A stretch of DNA of 25,636 nucleotides from a virus. A program made the position numbers and the translations under genes. The notes under the pieces were generated by a model that was not told the DNA's origin, made no database searches, and worked only from the letters and a program-made list of their open reading frames with translations. This document shows, one piece after another, positions 24,101-25,636 of this stretch (position 1 is the first letter of the stretch; each line of letters opens with the position of its first letter). The stretch lies in the IMG/VR virus record IMGVR_UViG_3300010151_000141, positions 1-25,636 of that record; one strand, written 5' to 3'.

Positions 24101-25200
24101 TAAATGCGGCCAATGTCTAAGGCGTCATCTTCAAGCGCTTGTAATAGGCGAGCCTCGCCATCTAGGTCGGCGCGTTCAGCGGTAGTAGGCGGGTTGTCGA
24201 TGTCCTCAATACGAGAGTTAATGGCCTTGCGAGCATTATTGATCATATCAATATCAATATCTAACTGTTCGCGCTGACCCAGCGTTGAAGTGCCTTCGGA
24301 TTCATCCACAGAAGGTGTCAGTTCTGTTTCTTTGGGTTCTGGATTAACGGCCTTGACGTAAGCTTCATGATTTTTGAAACTCAGTAGAGCATCAATACCA
24401 TTAGCGCCACTGGTGTTGGCGGCTACATTAATTTCATCTTGCGAGAAACCGCGATCCAAAAGGGTTTTGTTGTCTTTAAGGATTTTTGAACGGGCCAGAG
24501 GAGTTGTTGCCGCACCTAGCAATGCAGAAATACCCCAGTTGCCGACAGCGCCGACAGCTACCGAAGCACCCAGTTGCAGCATGGAGTGATCGTCTTGTAT
24601 GCCCAAGTCCATATCACGATTTTGATTGGCTGTGTCGATTGCTGCTTCTGACCCTGCACCTGCCAGAAACTGATGCTTAGCACCTGCCATGCCAGCTTTA
24701 CCAGCAGCTTTCAATGCGCTCTCGCCAGCAAGCAAGGAGCCTCTTGCCACCTGTTTGGCAGCACCGCCACCGACTACGTTTGATGGGTTAAGTATATTAG
24801 CGCCAGCTAATGTTTTGGTGATCTCGGCTCCAGATAAATGGTCTGAAATCGAACCGGCTCTTGCTTCTGTGGTCAGGACGTTTGGCATTCTTTCGTAAGC
24901 TTGCGTTAAGCGAGCCATGCGGTCTTTGGCTTCACCTTGCAGGCCTTTCACACTGAGATACCCAGCATCACCGACAAATGCGCCTATCTCGTTCATATAT
25001 GCATAAGATTGTTCGTTGTACCATTCAGCTAGTGCTTCCTCGAACGTGGCATCGCTCATGCCTTGGGCGCGAGCATTATCCATAATGTCACGGCGGAAGA
25101 AGGGGTCGTTTAGAATGTCTCTAGGATCGACTGCTGAGTAGTCGTAATTGGGGGCAGATGTAGATGAGCCAAAATCATTGAAGGTTATAACCTTTGGCAT
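15181..25200 (-). CDS. giant polyvalent virion-type protein with two zincin sites
   Basis: 3339 residues. The N-terminus has a hydrophobic alanine/glycine-rich segment around 209-234. Low-complexity charged regions lie near 444-490 and 648-681. A zincin-type site is at HEIGH 1372-1376, with a possible third ligand E1440 in SNELFANMF. A second is at HEIGH 1989-1993, with EEWFVESW around 2040-2045. Residues about 2170-2440 look like a degenerate ADP-ribosyltransferase-type region. The C-terminal 400 residues include hydrophobic segments at 2941-2961 and 3168-3187. Very long multi-domain proteins like this occur as internal or ejected virion proteins in podoviruses and as polyvalent proteins in other phages; which applies here is inference. 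The ATG has TGGAGT 8 bases upstream. Confidence 0.8.
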   Translation of the reverse strand: MPKVITFNDFGSSTSAPNYDYSAVDPRDILNDPFFRRDIMDNARAQGMSDATFEEALAEWYNEQSYAYMNEIGAFVGDAGYLSVKGLQGEAKDRMARLTQAYERMPNVLTTEARAGSISDHLSGAEITKTLAGANILNPSNVVGGGAAKQVARGSLLAGESALKAAGKAGMAGAKHQFLAGAGSEAAIDTANQNRDMDLGIQDDHSMLQLGASVAVGAVGNWGISALLGAATTPLARSKILKDNKTLLDRGFSQDEINVAANTSGANGIDALLSFKNHEAYVKAVNPEPKETELTPSVDESEGTSTLGQREQLDIDIDMINNARKAINSRIEDIDNPPTTAERADLDGEARLLQALEDDALDIGRIYSEAEGILGRIKEGATPEESSAARKAAQKLIDEARVKANDYNIRSKIYGSVQQGETYLDALARYKEAKAKAEAARAKQKAKQDQQDAQDQTSSQTGEQNTSAQSSQEPPLTTQTQAQPKQAEAKTAEEQKIIDETADAESKQVPPASEEHPTVATVRQIIEDERAKEQTPQDSQAKADTKPKKKTKAAEFSDRVRAFAAGALENGSEIDFDNLSRKEKNAITRSILELLEPDNAGEWGAEKLGDKITRIERAIDNIAAKIEQPDPIADATAAKVETATTPTKTAEGEAKTAEGEAANQAAEGEAAQGASANQAADEKAKITEAVDTVAAEEFDVPENLVEFANSIPDADVSRALGDLFTSIVQTGTEAVLGDFKVMRRVIVSMFGRKDGKKIYRLYKKMYDEANETDSKPAVKEMASGSDEDFARDFINEYVQARMKRVKGVLKINYSGYWSDKHQRVIINEHLGDWRKRFQADAREILRTQYNVRGASLEHWEMFSNIKKDKKASTAYIKAALRGETKSIERPMDEAVVLTQDMAVAKATNEQVPVAFLTTRSIGSRMVLADGYPKGTYKNGRSYIPAGQIVYYSPYDKKFYQSVKDLLQSSGRATENHRDQIDITSYIDVSDFRDRKKILGTGLHKILSDYLVVHTHKTKKDAETGVRESVQVKPYQKRGNIVNFLVSRYLLEQEISSRAAGTFFELTPPAKTADATTPKPKDPKPKAELQKVEEPTIQDGYRLAILSPDGQTIRVITDAQIDNGQGLAHILGNSPAEKWQVGTVPDNAPKVNAANREMVVGLFEPLSDQPRTTLFSDFVPKFADLHNFNARDYLSANEITEITNLAVDAGALNKFDIRGWSPTIADVVHLLDATEVNLIVPAKQADFPKLIEQAKYINEIRARLVPNGVMRDNLSRKKAVTAARYMLAGYSPSIRNTAKDLLEALGQAQYDAIDKIISGISGMAGASAREGAPMFAQHTRKSNGAHGFGTDGSSVISVASNQNLIPPVATMLHEIGHWAYINVMTPKMRMEFWNEIESMLYVNGKLDDSRIGDIGGFNKESIGADRSAMLQMTAENLDSNELFANMFTKWAMNNRHSDMFEANSSYWAKVTVFIKDLLHSLSGYNKGISPQTEALFNRLYPEGTAVSRQAKKTIAVYDPANLPPHLIKTESTAAGVVRTRIAELNAVWEKFNGHLSVSGRPINTSSEDIIMDARNLSRTLNSLAMTRSESRILASYGLTTDPVLGEAGKNKTGQLKILNREKGLTRNMRKLAKDVNAIYVKYLSGAAGELAIPEEAFDIVEFENILDAIEDGIELTPSQRDLLDNAAAIAGVKPDDIRGIEAYIETTGAEIDFDEGLALQVHQADAMDVVAAAKEISELIDENKALIERAAEILGDSYYQSTGNAIRLPSDKVIREVDLGGKAPMSKKRKQIIIGQNARKKKAAKATGKVKKKFASMTSRQLGDAYNQALDSGDTEMINDLHVEAYRRSETDSIYSLSGPNVIRDGATMEAITKEMASVTTEDGINIDAPIAIRDGQRMLTHRNADVQADMRKFFYRMYNLIHANTRDKLDDVPLLNAAQLEEVVGGKKEFYAVMVDASQKSFSGLRTDLRRVIVGLNTDKGTSPQILMHEIGHILRRSLGQDDMVAIRKGFEQAKASGDKVAVDFAERRYSGRHGESKAEEWFVESWANYLANRVSKEDITGSLDYIEGDGFDSQSIQLKSTIDQLLDNLSERAMYVLNGMIGRNDVKQMFRRLTFAGDLSPKTHGVFNKLHARYISPDALHEYAASIVRDMPEDGVENLVNFTRGSITDSTDGRVGTMYFSTSRPMVDSKPHAGNGQSRLFGDAISLHRDADTANTLFNESQGMPKNMRNSLVNAARRAAVRSGADEGDYVESALTQFNGLERYREILSELIKESFTLENHMAFQAGDSLAKARGRLLEIKQLIDEIRLSVKIEEADLYNKFDFTVPAHNAVVVTNIKPSEVVDLTDRGDLNSQISMLMKIVNESDIAPITARSINERLGKADSINAALSNIEHNFPKGLTTHLAGLGYKAAKVGHTNKEDRIVSFAIFDSANLKRIDDEAFTSPKESIMPVETETLQALTGEVIKSMAHTPETKVTPADIATLVATMSETNGNPSGYNDILSKITRGYVGSGDESKNFAKKVQKLFSTGLAENSVQIRRAGMSWLADKIKPVDGVGFYEKHGSKTGQKIQPVLSLLHRINSGEKGVGKRYLDRVNQWGYKPTASEARVLKALRRPDGSAAEKRLQGDEIALYKHLREQFRADLATMRQQGLFVGEIKHYLPQVWDVNMIGKHRAEFIPKLAAYFRAEARERGEDLAEDLAVKRAERMVNRLTDDDGVYIPSNPHNQVGSNTDHLDFSRIIRLDEPFAKKNLQELEGYLVNDLGALTTKYFNESTRRIQLTDDYGVNSHAFYDYASVHEGGLKAAAKLLSSGKVYRRTMQSFDGEVMFELQHQMMMPIARDEVHGLDIANTVNDIIKSEGKEAAKQHLLGLAMKSQPALIKRVDAIVNALAETGGETAASVTDYKHAMATFDAVRGRSPFRGGVYHEASRVASKNLRMFNSVSLLSYTVITSMTDLVLPVIRNGNLTTAIKGLGKLSADPDYRDAIRNVGAGMSSIAHQKIVYMTGTEGDKLSNAFFAGIGLNQWTEVMRDYAAAAAYETLKAEQRVAIRSVKGDGTNLSIQSGEYRRAKRFLARVGLSHLAEGGAESLEGSAALNNPQVREALHKMVNESVFAPNANDIPLVWQSPLGALLFQFKSFPLMMGRLARMALWDNTIGAYKKGEAMNFAPAAFLLLMAPMVGDQVLGLRETITAKGGEEGGEYKRRERSGNKFLETLGRDENSPVFDDNELDALAGRYLEGLMFAGGFGLLADLFHQSAEQIDNGAYGSTRIASTFLGPSYGLTFGTGVNIVSGALDDNDESNAKERQAWREIISRIPVLGQNRQLKESGVDWLGGEASR
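23160..23265 (-). repeat. tandem repeats coding for AEGEA segments
   Basis: Within the giant gene the DNA repeats units that encode KTAEGEA twice, then ANQAAEGEA and ASANQAA, around residues 648-681. It is an imperfect in-frame repeat and would form a flexible, alanine/glutamate-rich linker between domains. Confidence 0.75.
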
Positions 25201-25280
25201 AACGGTACTCCAGTTAACCGATTTAATATGTGCCTAAAGATTAGCCAGATTTTAGGAAGGGGTCGTCCTTTCTCGTGGGT

Positions 25281-25306
25281 AAGAAAAAGCCCGCGAGCAG
25301 CGGGCT
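25281..25306 (-). terminator. Rho-independent terminator upstream of the giant gene
   Basis: Reading on the minus strand, GCCCGC (25305-25300) pairs with GCGGGC (25294-25289) around a five-base loop and is followed by TTTTTCTT. It lies 11 bases after the stop at 25317 and 81 bases before the giant gene start. It should reduce transcription from the small gene into the giant gene. Confidence 0.85.
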
Positions 25307-25316
25307 TGTTGGGGCG

Positions 25317-25622
25317 TTAGTCTTTCTTGAGCCAACTGCCAATGCCTTTGCCGATAGGTGTAAACTGATCTTGCATTTGGTTTGCATGCTGCTGCTTCGG
25401 TGTCAGTTCATCATTACCATTATCACCATTATTGTCTTGGGATGCGGGTGCGGAACCTTTATTCACATTCATTATCCCCTCTGCCGTTTCCAGCTTGCTT
25501 TGCAAAGCGGTTAACTCTCGATTCGCTTGTCCACTTGCGCTGGATAGTATTTTCAGGAATCCATCGATTTCGTTTGTTTTGTTTGACAGTGTGTAAGGGT
25601 CGAAGAACTTGCTGGTGTCCAC
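25317..25622 (-). CDS. small unknown protein upstream of the giant gene
   Basis: 101 residues starting at a GTG with AGGAAGA 5 bases upstream, which supports the start despite the edge of the window. The sequence has a helical N-terminal half (EIDGFLKILSSASGQANRELTALQSKLETAEG), a polar asparagine-rich middle (SQDNNGDNGNDE) and a short basic end (GIGSWLKKD). It may be a small virion-associated or scaffolding-like protein because of its position, but no family is recognised. A terminator separates it from the giant gene, so the two may be expressed at different levels. Confidence 0.65.
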   Translation of the reverse strand: MDTSKFFDPYTLSNKTNEIDGFLKILSSASGQANRELTALQSKLETAEGIMNVNKGSAPASQDNNGDNGNDELTPKQQHANQMQDQFTPIGKGIGSWLKKD

Positions 25623-25636
25623 GCGATCTTCCTGTA

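Noticed and set aside
1-25636. CRISPR arrays or insertion sequences
   Set aside because: No regularly spaced identical repeats of suitable length, no transposase reading frame and no terminal inverted repeats were seen.

Overview
The window reads as part of the genome of a tailed double-stranded DNA bacteriophage or prophage (Caudoviricetes), probably temperate and probably infecting a Gram-negative bacterium. The evidence is tightly packed small genes with Shine-Dalgarno sites and ATGA overlaps, two tyrosine recombinases, a PhoH-like ATPase, a primase-polymerase/helicase, a Sak4-like recombination ATPase with an SSB-like protein and a Cas4/RecB-like nuclease, and a 10-kb gene for a giant virion-type protein. 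I see no ribosomal RNA, convincing tRNA, CRISPR array or insertion sequence. The host cannot be fixed from sequence alone; the PrtN-like regulator and the moderate base composition suggest a proteobacterium.

Layout. (1) 1-2666, plus strand: the tail of an unidentified gene, then a CobT-like VWA protein with an extra HEAGH motif and two small unknown genes, overlapping like an operon. (2) 2667-5801, plus: a regulatory segment with a 22-bp operator-like palindrome, a LuxR/GerE-type helix-turn-helix gene, a terminator, tyrosine recombinase 1, a 0.4-kb non-coding segment rich in inverted and helically phased repeats (candidate attP and structured leader), and tyrosine recombinase 2. (3) 5743-8484: a PrtN-like regulator on the minus strand, a small plus-strand gene with a terminator, then a leftward operon encoding an HTH/zinc-ribbon protein, two PD-(D/E)XK-like proteins, small unknowns and a 46-residue cysteine-rich protein not found by ordinary length cut-offs. 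(4) 8485-12506, mostly minus: a repeat-rich and hairpin-rich intergenic segment, a membrane protein, PhoH, a small unknown, the primase-polymerase/helicase and a Cro/XRE-type regulator. (5) 12618-15184, plus: a recombination/replication cassette (unknown, Sak4-like ATPase, DUF669/SSB-like protein, Cas4-like nuclease). (6) 15181-25622, minus: the giant polyvalent protein and a small upstream gene, probably late genes.

How it fits together. The XRE-type regulator (12276-12506) faces the recombination cassette across a gap holding the operator-like element AGTGT-N12-ACACT. The same element, with the same flanks, precedes the LuxR-type gene next to the integrases. The simplest reading is one repressor or activator coordinating replication/recombination and integration. 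The replication proteins (primase-helicase, SSB-like, annealing ATPase, Fe-S nuclease, PhoH) form a coherent DNA metabolism set split between two divergent transcripts. The giant protein has two separate HEIGH zincin-like sites, a probable ADP-ribosyltransferase-like segment and a hydrophobic C-terminal part. This resembles polyvalent proteins delivered into the host with phage DNA.

The least expected items are the duplicated operator, the phased repeats and nested complementary segments between the two recombinases, the Cas4-like nuclease with a second CX2CX5C set, the SSB-type DDIPF tail on a DUF669 protein, the double-zincin giant protein, and a hairpin-rich non-coding stretch at 8611-8746.
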